Assembly (NCBI GenBank): GCA_964556005.1
Contig: CAZKUR010000017.1
Span: 1 to 63,110 of the forward strand
Direction of reading: 5' to 3'
DNA: 63,110 bases
DNA from: CAZKUR01 sp964556005
GTDB taxonomy: Bacteria > Bacteroidota > Ignavibacteria > Ignavibacteriales > Ignavibacteriaceae
The notes under the pieces are model-generated. The model did not search any database, had not been told where the DNA came from, and saw only the letters and a program-made list of their open reading frames with translations. Within the stretch, counting starts at the first letter, position 1, and each line of letters begins with the position of its first letter. A program made the position numbers and the translations under genes. Positions 43,898 through 52,377 of this stretch are shown here, piece by piece.

Positions 43898-45775
43898 TTA
43901 TTTTAATAATACCATCTTCTTAGTACTAATATAATTGCCTGCCGTTAATTTATACAAATAAATTCCCGATGCTAATTTTGAAGCATCAAAATTGATCGTA
44001 TAATTTCCAGGATTCTTCTCGGTATTTACAAGAGTTGTTACTTCTCTTCCGAGTATATCGTAAATCTTCAGAGAAACAATGCTTCTTGATGCAACCGAAT
44101 AGTTAATTTTAGTTGTCGGGTTAAACGGATTCGGATAATTTTGATGCAATGCAAATGTATACGGAGAGTTCGGATTATTATTAACAGAATTAACAACCAA
44201 CCTCGGGATAGTAATTTGTGCATTAAAGTTATACAATGAAGCATAAGAAGTATCAAAACCAGCAGGAATATTCACTTCACTTCCAGGGATCGTATCTCCC
44301 TGAACTACAATCTGAATTGTACAAATACTATCTGTTACAGGACTCATTTGTGTAACACTAATATATCTCCAATCCATCAATTTATAGGTACCGCCCCAAT
44401 CCATACTATCCGGAGTAAATTTAACAGGAGCAGTCCATGTATTACCGGAATCCAACGATGTCATAATCATACCAGTATAATAAGTATTAGCAACACCGGT
44501 AGCTGACGTGTCACCCATAAAATATGGGGTTGTAGCGCTAAATGCTAAGAACAATGCATCCCCTTTTGCAGATCTTCCTATAGCAGGTCTACAAATAGGT
44601 GCAAATACGTCAACAGAGCCTTCATAATCATAATAGTAAGGAACATTATTTGAATCAGCAACCATCATAAGATTTCCATTATTAGCCATAGGACTCCAGA
44701 ATGCAATCTTTGAAGGGAATGACGGGAAAAAGGTTCCGGCAGTATATCCTTTTATAAGATTAAATGTTACACATGGCTGGTCGCCGAGAAATACCATGTC
44801 TAATCCTCTTATTGCCGCCAATGTGTCGGGATTGTTAGCAAAGTCGGAATAATTCCATAATGTATCCATATTAGACCAAGTAGTTCCCATATCAGTTGTT
44901 TGCTGGTAAAAAACACAACCAAAATTAGAATTAGCAGTGGAGCCATTACCGATGTATGCTACACCAACAATGGTACTATCCTCAGAAACTGCAACTCTGT
45001 AAGTTTCAGCTTGATCACCAGGAAATGATTGCCATCCATTAAAAGCACTTCCATTATAAATATCAACGAACATGCTATCTTTACCGCCGGTATTTTGCGA
45101 TGATTCGATAACAAAACTATTATCGTTGATCACTGCAAGCCGCGGCCAAATTGCTGCATTACTGCCAGTTACTCCCTGGGGATATCCGGGATCATATTCA
45201 GTACTAAAAGTACCAAGGCCGGAACCATCATCTCTAAAAACCAATGTTCTTGTGCTTGGATCAGCATTATCAAAGGTATGGCATGCTATAAGCGCTGCAC
45301 CATCCGACATGAATCCGCTAACAGCCGGATAACCGCTTCTATTACCAGAAGGTGGGACAACTCCCGGTGTTAACCATGTTGTACCGCCATCGGGGCTGTA
45401 TAAATATTGGACTGTTCTATCCGGCCAATTATTTCCTGTTTCCGGTGAATATATTAATGCTGCATGAAGTTCACCGGTCTGAGGATTTGCCCAAAGTTCC
45501 TGCGGTGTTCCATTGGATTGTAAATCATACCCTGTGTATACATTAGTAGGATTCATCGTAAAAATTAAATCGCCAGCTAATATTTTTTGAGCCGAGATTA
45601 ATTTATCGGTTCTCAGACCTTTTTGTAAATTCACAGGGTGATTGATATTTACAACTTTCTCGTTTACAACTTTTGCCTGTACTTTTTTATGTACCCATCT
45701 ATTTGTTTGAGCTTGGGAAAAGCTAAACCCCGCAAACAATAGAATAACCAGTAGACTGGTAATTTTACGCTGCAT
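43898..45775 (-). CDS. Secreted sialidase-like repeat protein with T9SS sorting domain
   Basis: The 625-residue product starts with a signal peptide (SLLVILLFAGFSFSQAQ) and has a propeller-like central region with BNR/Asp-box-like turns (YSPDGGTTWLTPG, QTTDMGTTWSNMD, SLDSGNTWTAP). The T9SS domain (LHQNYPNPFNPTTKINYSVA through SGIYLYKLTAG and KKMVLLK) ends it. The Asp-box turns (S-x-D-x-G-x-T-W) are those of sialidase-type propellers, but no catalytic residues can be assigned, so enzymatic activity is not claimed. AAGGAG is placed six bases before the ATG. It is a single-gene unit with its own promoter and terminator. Confidence 0.85.
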   Translation of the reverse strand: MQRKITSLLVILLFAGFSFSQAQTNRWVHKKVQAKVVNEKVVNINHPVNLQKGLRTDKLISAQKILAGDLIFTMNPTNVYTGYDLQSNGTPQELWANPQTGELHAALIYSPETGNNWPDRTVQYLYSPDGGTTWLTPGVVPPSGNRSGYPAVSGFMSDGAALIACHTFDNADPSTRTLVFRDDGSGLGTFSTEYDPGYPQGVTGSNAAIWPRLAVINDNSFVIESSQNTGGKDSMFVDIYNGSAFNGWQSFPGDQAETYRVAVSEDSTIVGVAYIGNGSTANSNFGCVFYQQTTDMGTTWSNMDTLWNYSDFANNPDTLAAIRGLDMVFLGDQPCVTFNLIKGYTAGTFFPSFPSKIAFWSPMANNGNLMMVADSNNVPYYYDYEGSVDVFAPICRPAIGRSAKGDALFLAFSATTPYFMGDTSATGVANTYYTGMIMTSLDSGNTWTAPVKFTPDSMDWGGTYKLMDWRYISVTQMSPVTDSICTIQIVVQGDTIPGSEVNIPAGFDTSYASLYNFNAQITIPRLVVNSVNNNPNSPYTFALHQNYPNPFNPTTKINYSVASRSIVSLKIYDILGREVTTLVNTEKNPGNYTINFDASKLASGIYLYKLTAGNYISTKKMVLLK

Positions 45776-45860
45776 TTTTTACTCCTTCTTTTTTGAATGG
45801 ATTAAATTGATTTTTCGATACCCGCTGCATTGTGAAATCATTTTTTAGATTTATGCAATT

Positions 45861-45890
45861 CAAAATAACATAAGGTTTTTTTTTAGTCAA
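45861..45890 (-). promoter_or_regulatory. Promoter of the secreted BNR-like protein gene
   Basis: On the minus strand TTGACT (45890-45885), exactly 17 bases, TATTTTG (45867-45861). It matches the promoter found at 13610-13640 in -35 sequence and spacing. The leader would be about 75 bases. Confidence 0.6.
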
Positions 45891-45963
45891 GTTTAAATGA
45901 CTTATTTTTTTTAAATATTAGTTACTTTATTTCTCTTTTAATGTCAATATCAAAGAACGTACA

Positions 45964-45989
45964 TGATGATAAATTCAAGATTATCATCA
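45964..45989. promoter_or_regulatory. Perfect 9-bp inverted repeat in a 339-base gene-free stretch
   Basis: TGATGATAA (45964-45972) and TTATCATCA (45981-45989) flank an 8-base loop. No T run follows on the minus strand, so it is more likely an operator or RNA-processing hairpin than a terminator. The stretch 45776-46114 otherwise holds only the promoter at 45861-45890 and AT-rich sequence; no gene is visible. Confidence 0.4.
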
Positions 45990-46114
45990 CATTTAGAAAA
46001 ACATCAATTACAATAATTTTTCTTTAATAATTGTTATTCTCCACTTAAAAGTTTTTTATTGACAATATTATTTATTAGTAATTTCAAATAATATTAAAAT
46101 TCATTAATCAAATA

Positions 46115-46435
46115 TTATATGGCGGAATTCAATTTTTGAGTAATATGTGTTTTCGGAACAGCTCCGATAATTGTGTCTTTTAATTTTCCTTCTTTAAATA
46201 ATAACAAAGTCGGAATGCTTCTTACGCCATATTTAATTGAAGTCTGTTGATTATTATCAACATCTAATTTCCCGAATTTAATTTTCCCGTCGTATTCATC
46301 TGAAAGTTCTTCAACGATTGGTGCAATTGCTTTACAAGGGCCGCACCAAACCGCCCAAAAATCAATTAATACAGGTATATTTGATTTTATTACCTCTTGT
46401 TCAAAATTTTCGTCAGTAATTGTAACAGGTTTCAT
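46115..46435 (-). CDS. trxA: Thioredoxin
   Basis: The 106-residue protein is a complete thioredoxin with WCGPCK (30-35) as the redox site, VLIDFWAVW before it, and the cis-proline in GVRSIPTLLLFKEG. It reduces cytoplasmic disulfides; there is no signal peptide. It follows the enoyl reductase gene by eight bases and is co-transcribed from the promoter at 47323-47351. Confidence 0.96.
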   Translation of the reverse strand: MKPVTITDENFEQEVIKSNIPVLIDFWAVWCGPCKAIAPIVEELSDEYDGKIKFGKLDVDNNQQTSIKYGVRSIPTLLLFKEGKLKDTIIGAVPKTHITQKLNSAI

Positions 46436-46443
46436 TTTTTCCC

Positions 46444-47283
46444 TTATATTTTTATTAATTCAGTTTTTTGACCTTGCCCCACAAAATTTACTACGTCTTC
46501 CCCTCCGTCGGCGTTTATAATACCGCCGGATATCCATTCGCCTCCATCTTTACACAACAGTGAAATTACTTTTGCAACATCTTCTGTTGTAGTTAAACGG
46601 CCGCGAGGATTTTTCCTTTTCGCTACTTCAATCATCTCAGCATTGCCGGGGATTTTTCTTAGTGCCGGCGTATCTGTTACACCAGCCATAATAGCAGCTA
46701 CGGAAACTTCCTTCGGGCCTAATTCCATTGATAATTGCCGAACATGAGATTCGAGACATGCTTTAGCTGCAGATACAGCACCATAATTGGGAATTGAAGT
46801 ATGTCCCCCGGAACTTGTCATCGCAAAAATTCTTGCTTTCCTTACAAGTAAATTATTTACGAAAACATCTTGTACCCAGTAGACTATTGAGTGCGCCATT
46901 ACATCCAGAGTCATTTCCATTTGAGCTTTTGTTAAACCGGTTTCATCCTCAAAAGAAATGAATGGTTTTAAAGTACCAAAAGCGAGAGAGTGAAGAATTA
47001 CTTTAATGATTGGTTCACCCCCCGATATTTTTTTTATTTCATCAATTACTTCTTTTCTCTTTTCTTCATCTGCTGCATTAACATTAAAAAAAAGAGACTT
47101 CACACCGTAAGAATGAATTTTATTGATAACCTCACGAACATTAGGCATTGTAGCCTGTCTATCGAGGTGAACACCAAAAATATTATACCCGTCCTCGGCA
47201 AGTTTAACGGCAGTAGCTCTGCCAAAGCCGGAAGATGCACCGAGAATTAACGCCCAATAATTTTGGTTTCCCGTAGAGTTCAT
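46444..47283 (-). CDS. Enoyl-ACP reductase, FabL-like SDR
   Basis: The 279-residue protein is a short-chain dehydrogenase with GASSGFG (15-21) for NAD(P) binding. The active-site spacing Tyr167-x6-Lys174 (NYGAVSAAKA) is that of enoyl-ACP reductases (FabI, FabL) rather than the YxxxK of ordinary SDRs. The classical SDR-type glycine motif favours FabL over FabI. It would reduce the enoyl-ACP double bond in the last step of fatty-acid elongation, in keeping with accA elsewhere in the window. A different reductase of the same clan is possible. Confidence 0.75.
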   Translation of the reverse strand: MNSTGNQNYWALILGASSGFGRATAVKLAEDGYNIFGVHLDRQATMPNVREVINKIHSYGVKSLFFNVNAADEEKRKEVIDEIKKISGGEPIIKVILHSLAFGTLKPFISFEDETGLTKAQMEMTLDVMAHSIVYWVQDVFVNNLLVRKARIFAMTSSGGHTSIPNYGAVSAAKACLESHVRQLSMELGPKEVSVAAIMAGVTDTPALRKIPGNAEMIEVAKRKNPRGRLTTTEDVAKVISLLCKDGGEWISGGIINADGGEDVVNFVGQGQKTELIKI

Positions 47284-47322
47284 ATCAAGAGAGCCTCTTT
47301 TTTTCCTGAAAATTGAATGCTA

Positions 47323-47351
47323 ATAATACAAAATCACCTTTAGTTATACAA
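47323..47351 (-). promoter_or_regulatory. Promoter of the enoyl reductase/thioredoxin unit
   Basis: On the minus strand TTGTAT (47351-47346), 17 bases, TATTAT (47328-47323). It lies 40 bases upstream of the start codon. Confidence 0.5.
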
Positions 47352-47429
47352 CAATCTTTAAGTTATTAAAGACACATTAATATTAAAAAAACGCTTTTTT
47401 TATTCCTTTTATTAATAAAAATTAATAAT

Positions 47430-50400
47430 TCATTTGGGAAATAACACTACCGAATTATCACCTAATAAATTATTAACCTCATCTAAAAAATTATTCGATA
47501 TTTCGACTTTTATTTCAGGAAGAAAAAACAATCTTTCTTTATTCCCGTTATTCATCAATTGCAAATATACTGGGAATTTTCCGGAATATTTCGACAACAT
47601 TTCATTTAATTTTTCAATACAGTTTACATCGTTTCCTGTTTGATCAATAATTATCCGAATGCCCTGTGTAAATTTATCTCTTACTTCACTCAACGGAATT
47701 ACTTCATCGATATGAATTTTTATTGAATCACCGCTGCTCTCCGGAGTTCCGGTTATCATTATGCATTCTTCTTCTTTTATGAATCTGCCGAACTGTTCAA
47801 ACGATTTCGAAAACATTAAAGCTTCACATGAACCTGAAAGATCATCAAGTGTAAAGAATGCCATTGTTCTTCCTGATTTATCTATCTTGGTTTTTAATGA
47901 AGTTACCACTCCGCAGGCTTTTATCGCATTCATTCCCTCAAGTTTTTCTGTCTCACCAAGATGCACCGATGCAAAAGTGTTGTACTCAAGTTCGTATTTG
48001 GTAAGAGGATGCCCGGTAATATAAAATCCGGTAACCTCTCTTTCTTTTGATAATTTTTCTTCATCCGACCAGGGTTCAACATCGGGAAGTTCAGGTTCAC
48101 TTATTCCGACTTCTTCTTCCATTCCTCCGAATAAACTGTTCTCACTCATTAAAACAGAATTTTTAGCCTTGCTTCCAAAGTCCAATGCTTTTTCAACAAT
48201 TTCAAATAATCTTGCCCTGTTTTTATCAATCGAATCAAATGCACCGGCTAATATTAATCCTTCGAGCGCTCGTTTGTTTACTACCCGTGTATCAACAGTT
48301 GCACAAAAATCAAAAATACTTGAAAAATTTCTTCCCAAACTTTCTCTGCTCCGCAAAATTTCTTCAACTGCAGAAACTCCTACATTTTTTATCGCAGACA
48401 TTCCAAACCTGATTTTCCCATCTTCAACATTAAAATGAACTGCAGGATTATTTACATCGGGAGGAAGAACAGGTATTTTTAACTTACGGCAGTCATCAAG
48501 AAGAACTGCAACTTTATCCGAGTTGCCGAATTCATTTGTAAGGTTGGCTGCTAAAAACTCTGATGTATAATATGTTTTTAAATATGCTGTCTGGTATGCA
48601 ATATAACTGTAAGCAACAGAGTGGCTTTTATTAAAACCGTAGTTTGCAAATTGATCAATTACTCTGAAAATCTCTTCGGCAATTTTTTTATCGATTCCGT
48701 TTTTAAGTGCACCATCGATAAATTTCTGTTCCTGCTGTTTCATGGCCTTTAAATCTTTTTTACCCATTGCCCTTCGCAGAATATCGGCTTCGGCAAGACT
48801 CATTCCGCCGATTTTATTTGCAATCTGAATTACCTGTTCCTGGTAAACAATTATTCCATAAGTTTCTTTTAAGATCGGTTCCATTAACGGGTGCAGATAG
48901 ACGATTTCCTGCCTTCCGAATTTTCTATCGATATAATCATTTATTGAATTCATCGGGCCGGGACGGTACAAAGCATTCATTGCTGAAAGATCATTTAAGC
49001 TGGAGGGGTTTAGCTTTTTTAAATATTCTCTCATCGGGGCAGATTCAAACTGGAACACGCCGGTAGTCTGACCTTTTGCAAAAAGCTGATATGTTTTTTC
49101 ATCGTCTAAAGGGATAGCATCAATATCAATTTCTTTTCCGTAATTCTTTCTTATTAGGTCGATTGCATCTCGGATTATCGTAAGAGTTCTTAATCCAAGA
49201 AAATCCATTTTAAGCAAACCGGCATTTTCGATTTCCTTCATATTGAACTGGGTTACAATATCTTCCTGCGAGACTGCTGTAGCAAGCGGAACATAGTTGC
49301 TTACATCTTCAGGAGTAATTACAACGCCGGCAGCATGCTTTGAAGCATTTCGATTCATTCCTTCCAAAACTTTTGCATACTTAATTAAGTTTTGGATCTC
49401 GGGTTCTTTTGAATTTTTAACCCAGGTTAATTCCGGTACTTCATCCAAAGCATTATCTATTGTATAAACTTTTCCGAATTTAGAAGGAATGAACTTTGTA
49501 ATTTTATTTACGGTTGGAATGGGAATTTTTAAAACTCTTGCTACATCACGAATTACTGCCTTTGAAGACAACCTGTTAAAAGTAATTATCTGGCTGACAC
49601 AATTCGCACCGTACTTTCCACGAACATAATCGATTACTTCTCCTCTTTTATCATCGGCAAAGTCAACATCGATATCGGGCATTGAGTTTCTGGAAGGATT
49701 TAAAAATCTTTCGAACAAAAGATTATATTCAAGAGGATTTATATTTGTAATCCCGAGTGTATATGCAACCAGACTTCCGGCAGCGCTGCCTCTTCCCGGG
49801 CCAACGGATATATTCATTGCTTTTGCAGAATTAATAAAATCCTGAACTATTAAAAAATATCCGGCAAAACCCATTTTCTTAATTACTCCGAGTTCAAAAT
49901 TAAAACGGTCTTCGATTTCGGTAGTTAAATTCTTAAATCTTTTTTGCAGACCTTCGCGGGCTAAAATTTCCAAATAATCTTCAAGGGATTTATCTTTTAA
50001 GTTTTCGGGCAGAGGAAATTGAGGAAAATGATAATCGCCGAAATCCAATTTCAAATCTATTTTTGAATCAATCTCAAGAGTATTTTCGATTGCACCTTTA
50101 TAATCCTTGAAAAGCTTTTTCATCTCGTCAACGGATTTAAAATATATTTCGTCTGTTCCGTAGCGAAGATCCCTGTAATCGGCGCCGTTTTTATCGGAAA
50201 GCAATAAAAGTATATTATGAGGAATTGCATGTTCTTTTTCGATGTAGTGACAATCGTTTGTTGCAACTAATTTAATTCCCAATTCTTTAGCTAACTTCGG
50301 AACTCCCTGTAAAATAGCTTTTTCAACATCAATCCCGTGGTTTTGAATTTCGAGATAAAAATCATCTCCGAAAATTTCTTTATAAATTATTGCGGTCTGC

Positions 50401-50891
50401 CGCGCTTTATCAAAATCATTATTATTTAAATGAGGAGCAATTATTCCGGCCGGACAAGCTGAAGTACAAATTAAACCGTTATGATACTTTCTTAATAATT
50501 CCAAATCAATTCTCGGACGATAATAAAAACCTTCCGTATGTCCGAGGGTAGATAATTTAGAAAGATTTTCATATCCTTCTTTATTTTTAGCAAGTAAAAG
50601 AAGATGATGGTAAGGTTTTGTTTTTTTTCTGCTGTCACCGTTCGCGGAAATCTTTTTATCGAATCTGCTGCCTTCTCTAACGATGTAGGCTTCCATACCG
50701 ATAATAGGTTTAATACCTTCTTTGGTAGCTTTTTTATAGAATTCCATTGCGCCGTACATTACACCGTGATCGGTGATAGCAACTGCGTGCATATTATTTT
50801 TTTTTGCAGCGGCAACTAAATCATCAACAGTGCAAGCGCCGTCCTGTAAACTGTAGTGTGTGTGATTATGTAAGTGAACGTAGTCTGACAT
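47430..50891 (-). CDS. dnaE: DNA polymerase III subunit alpha
   Basis: The 1153-residue protein matches DnaE in length and domain order. A PHP domain (HLHNHTHYSLQDG, ITDHGVMYGA) with its metal-binding histidines intact is followed by the palm with GPGRGSAAGSLVAY and PDIDVDFADD (catalytic Asp pair, near residue 400). The fingers region contains YRPGPMNSI, and a helix-hairpin-helix part and an OB fold (ACGVVTSLKTKIDKSGRTMA) come last. It is the replicative polymerase. The intact PHP residues may give metal-dependent proofreading. No other gene overlaps it. Confidence 0.97.
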   Translation of the reverse strand: MSDYVHLHNHTHYSLQDGACTVDDLVAAAKKNNMHAVAITDHGVMYGAMEFYKKATKEGIKPIIGMEAYIVREGSRFDKKISANGDSRKKTKPYHHLLLLAKNKEGYENLSKLSTLGHTEGFYYRPRIDLELLRKYHNGLICTSACPAGIIAPHLNNNDFDKARQTAIIYKEIFGDDFYLEIQNHGIDVEKAILQGVPKLAKELGIKLVATNDCHYIEKEHAIPHNILLLLSDKNGADYRDLRYGTDEIYFKSVDEMKKLFKDYKGAIENTLEIDSKIDLKLDFGDYHFPQFPLPENLKDKSLEDYLEILAREGLQKRFKNLTTEIEDRFNFELGVIKKMGFAGYFLIVQDFINSAKAMNISVGPGRGSAAGSLVAYTLGITNINPLEYNLLFERFLNPSRNSMPDIDVDFADDKRGEVIDYVRGKYGANCVSQIITFNRLSSKAVIRDVARVLKIPIPTVNKITKFIPSKFGKVYTIDNALDEVPELTWVKNSKEPEIQNLIKYAKVLEGMNRNASKHAAGVVITPEDVSNYVPLATAVSQEDIVTQFNMKEIENAGLLKMDFLGLRTLTIIRDAIDLIRKNYGKEIDIDAIPLDDEKTYQLFAKGQTTGVFQFESAPMREYLKKLNPSSLNDLSAMNALYRPGPMNSINDYIDRKFGRQEIVYLHPLMEPILKETYGIIVYQEQVIQIANKIGGMSLAEADILRRAMGKKDLKAMKQQEQKFIDGALKNGIDKKIAEEIFRVIDQFANYGFNKSHSVAYSYIAYQTAYLKTYYTSEFLAANLTNEFGNSDKVAVLLDDCRKLKIPVLPPDVNNPAVHFNVEDGKIRFGMSAIKNVGVSAVEEILRSRESLGRNFSSIFDFCATVDTRVVNKRALEGLILAGAFDSIDKNRARLFEIVEKALDFGSKAKNSVLMSENSLFGGMEEEVGISEPELPDVEPWSDEEKLSKEREVTGFYITGHPLTKYELEYNTFASVHLGETEKLEGMNAIKACGVVTSLKTKIDKSGRTMAFFTLDDLSGSCEALMFSKSFEQFGRFIKEEECIMITGTPESSGDSIKIHIDEVIPLSEVRDKFTQGIRIIIDQTGNDVNCIEKLNEMLSKYSGKFPVYLQLMNNGNKERLFFLPEIKVEISNNFLDEVNNLLGDNSVVLFPK

Positions 50892-51112
50892 TATTAAACA
50901 AAAGATCTATTTGAATGAACAAAATTTTTTTTAGAAATGATTTTTGCAAGTGAAACAATCTTACTAAAATTTTTGTTCAATATGAAGTGATGGAAGAATT
51001 AATAATTTATGCGGTGAAATTTTTGGAATTTTGTAGATACATTTTTCGGGGAAAGATGACTATTTCAGAAAAATACATTGTTTCCATTATTTCAACATTT
51101 TATTAAATTATA

Positions 51113-51212
51113 NNNNNNNNNNNNNNNNNNNNNNNNNNNNNNNNNNNNNNNNNNNNNNNNNNNNNNNNNNNNNNNNNNNNNNNNNNNNNNNNNNNNNNNN
51201 NNNNNNNNNNNN
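51113..51212. other. Scaffold gap (100 N)
   Basis: Exactly 100 undetermined bases, the conventional filler for a gap of unknown size. The flanks are AT-rich. In the gene-free stretch 50892-51238 I see no promoter or gene I can support; the true distance between dnaE and the toxin-antitoxin pair is unknown. Confidence 0.98.
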
Positions 51213-51238
51213 AAATTATATAAGAATAGAGACATTAA

Positions 51239-51454
51239 ATGATGAATGAAATTCATAAAAAAATTGTTTTTGACGAAAATAACAAACCTACGGAAGTAAT
51301 CATCAGTTATGATGAATGGATTGAAGTAGAGAAGATAATTTCATTTGCAGCTAAACAGATGACAAGAAAAAAATTATATAAATATTCAGGTATCATAACT
51401 CTAGAGGAAGATCCTTTAGAATATCAAAAAAGAATTCGAAATGAATGGCATTGA
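51239..51454 (+). CDS. Antitoxin-like protein of a VapBC-type pair
   Basis: This 71-residue protein begins MMNEIHKKIVFDENNKPTEV and then IISYDEWIEVEKII, a pattern resembling short Phd/VapB-like antitoxins that accompany PIN toxins. The N-terminal half would be the DNA-binding and dimer part and the C-terminal LEEDPLEYQKRIRNEWH the toxin-binding tail. Its last 14 bases overlap the start of the PIN gene, the usual coupling. It starts only 26 bases from the scaffold gap, so promoter and operator are missing from the assembly. Family assignment rests largely on context. Confidence 0.7.
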   Translation: MMNEIHKKIVFDENNKPTEVIISYDEWIEVEKIISFAAKQMTRKKLYKYSGIITLEEDPLEYQKRIRNEWH

Positions 51455-51837
51455 CTATATATTAGATACAAATATTATTCTGTATTTATACAAATATTAT
51501 TCTGTATTTAATTGGGGGGAAAATCGACCAAAATGAAATTCCCGCTGGCAATTTTTCTATATCATTCATTAGTGAACTGGAAATTTTATCTTATTCAAAT
51601 CTTGCTGATACAGAATTAGAACAAATTCGGAAATTTCTAGATGATATTACAATTATTGATATCAATAAAGAGATAAAAGAATTAACAATTAAGATTAGGA
51701 AAAATTATAACCTAAAATTACCGGATTCTATAATTGCAGCAACCGCTATTTATTTAAAAGCGAATTTAATTACAAACGATAAACAATTTCCCAAAATAAC
51801 TGAAATAAAGACTCGGAATATACTTTTAAAAAATTAA
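51441..51837 (+). pseudogene. VapC-like PIN-domain toxin, frameshifted by a 22-bp tandem duplication
   Basis: From ATG 51441 the frame reads MNGIDYILDTNIILYL and then ends at TGA 51534-51536. Bases 51467-51488 and 51489-51510 are identical 22-base copies; removing one restores a single 124-codon frame to TAA 51835-51837. The restored protein has the PIN residues: Asp in LDTNI, Glu in ISELEIL, Asp in LPDSIIAATA and Asp in ITNDKQF. PIN toxins are RNases that cut tRNA or rRNA when not bound by antitoxin. The rest of the frame shows no other damage, so the event is recent or an assembly artefact near the gap. As it stands, the product would be a 31-residue stub. Confidence 0.85.
51467..51510. repeat. 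Exact 22-bp tandem duplication
   Basis: Two perfect, adjacent copies of a 22-base unit starting TACAAATATTATTCTG lie inside the PIN toxin gene. The unit length is not a multiple of three, so copy number switches the reading frame. Confidence 0.97.
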
Positions 51838-51882
51838 AAAGATAAGAACGAGTGTTTACGCAAATGCAATTAAAAAAATCCG

Positions 51883-52341
51883 TTATTCATGCCCGGTATG
51901 CCCAAATCCTCCTTCGCCTCTTTTAGTATCAGCCAAATCTTCCGATTCAATAAGTTTTGCAGAATAAACTTTTGAAACTACAAGCTGAGCAATTCTATCT
52001 CCCCTTTTAATTGCAAAATCTTCTTTTCCGAAATTCATAAGAATAATTTTTATTTCGCCGCGGTAGTCGGAATCAATTGTTCCGGGTGAATTTAATATTC
52101 CGATACCATACTTAGCTGCCAGTCCGCTTCGCGGACGAACCTGAATCTCGAATCCGGTTGGAATCTCTACCGAAAAATTAGTCGGAATTAAAATTATACT
52201 ATTAGGTTTGACAACTATTTGATTTTCAACAGCCGCTCTAATATCCATTCCCGAACTTCCCTGCGTCGAATAAGAAGGAAGTGGAATTTCATCAAACTTG
52301 GAATTTATTCTTTTAATTCTTATTGGAATTTCTTCAAACAT
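51883..52341 (-). CDS. dut: dUTP diphosphatase
   Basis: The product (152 residues) has all five motifs of trimeric dUTPases: GSSGMDIRAA, RPRSGLAAKYGI, GTIDSDYRGEI, RGDRIAQLV and the C-terminal arm RGEGGFGHTGHE. It hydrolyses dUTP to dUMP, keeping uracil out of DNA and feeding dTMP synthesis. I take the ATG at 52341 rather than a TTG two codons upstream. It follows the flippase gene by 36 bases and ends 46 bases from the convergent toxin remnant. Confidence 0.96.
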   Translation of the reverse strand: MFEEIPIRIKRINSKFDEIPLPSYSTQGSSGMDIRAAVENQIVVKPNSIILIPTNFSVEIPTGFEIQVRPRSGLAAKYGIGILNSPGTIDSDYRGEIKIILMNFGKEDFAIKRGDRIAQLVVSKVYSAKLIESEDLADTKRGEGGFGHTGHE

Positions 52342-52377
52342 ACGCAATTATTAAAATAAAAATATATAGTTTTATTG

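Noticed and set aside
46059..46090. Plus-strand TTGACA followed by an AT-rich -10-like segment
   Set aside because: There is no plus-strand gene downstream; it would run antisense into trxA, and such matches are expected by chance in AT-rich sequence.
50990..51106. Plus-strand frame of 38 codons, hydrophobic, between dnaE and the gap
   Set aside because: No convincing ribosome-binding site or promoter and no recognisable family; too short to support without expression data.
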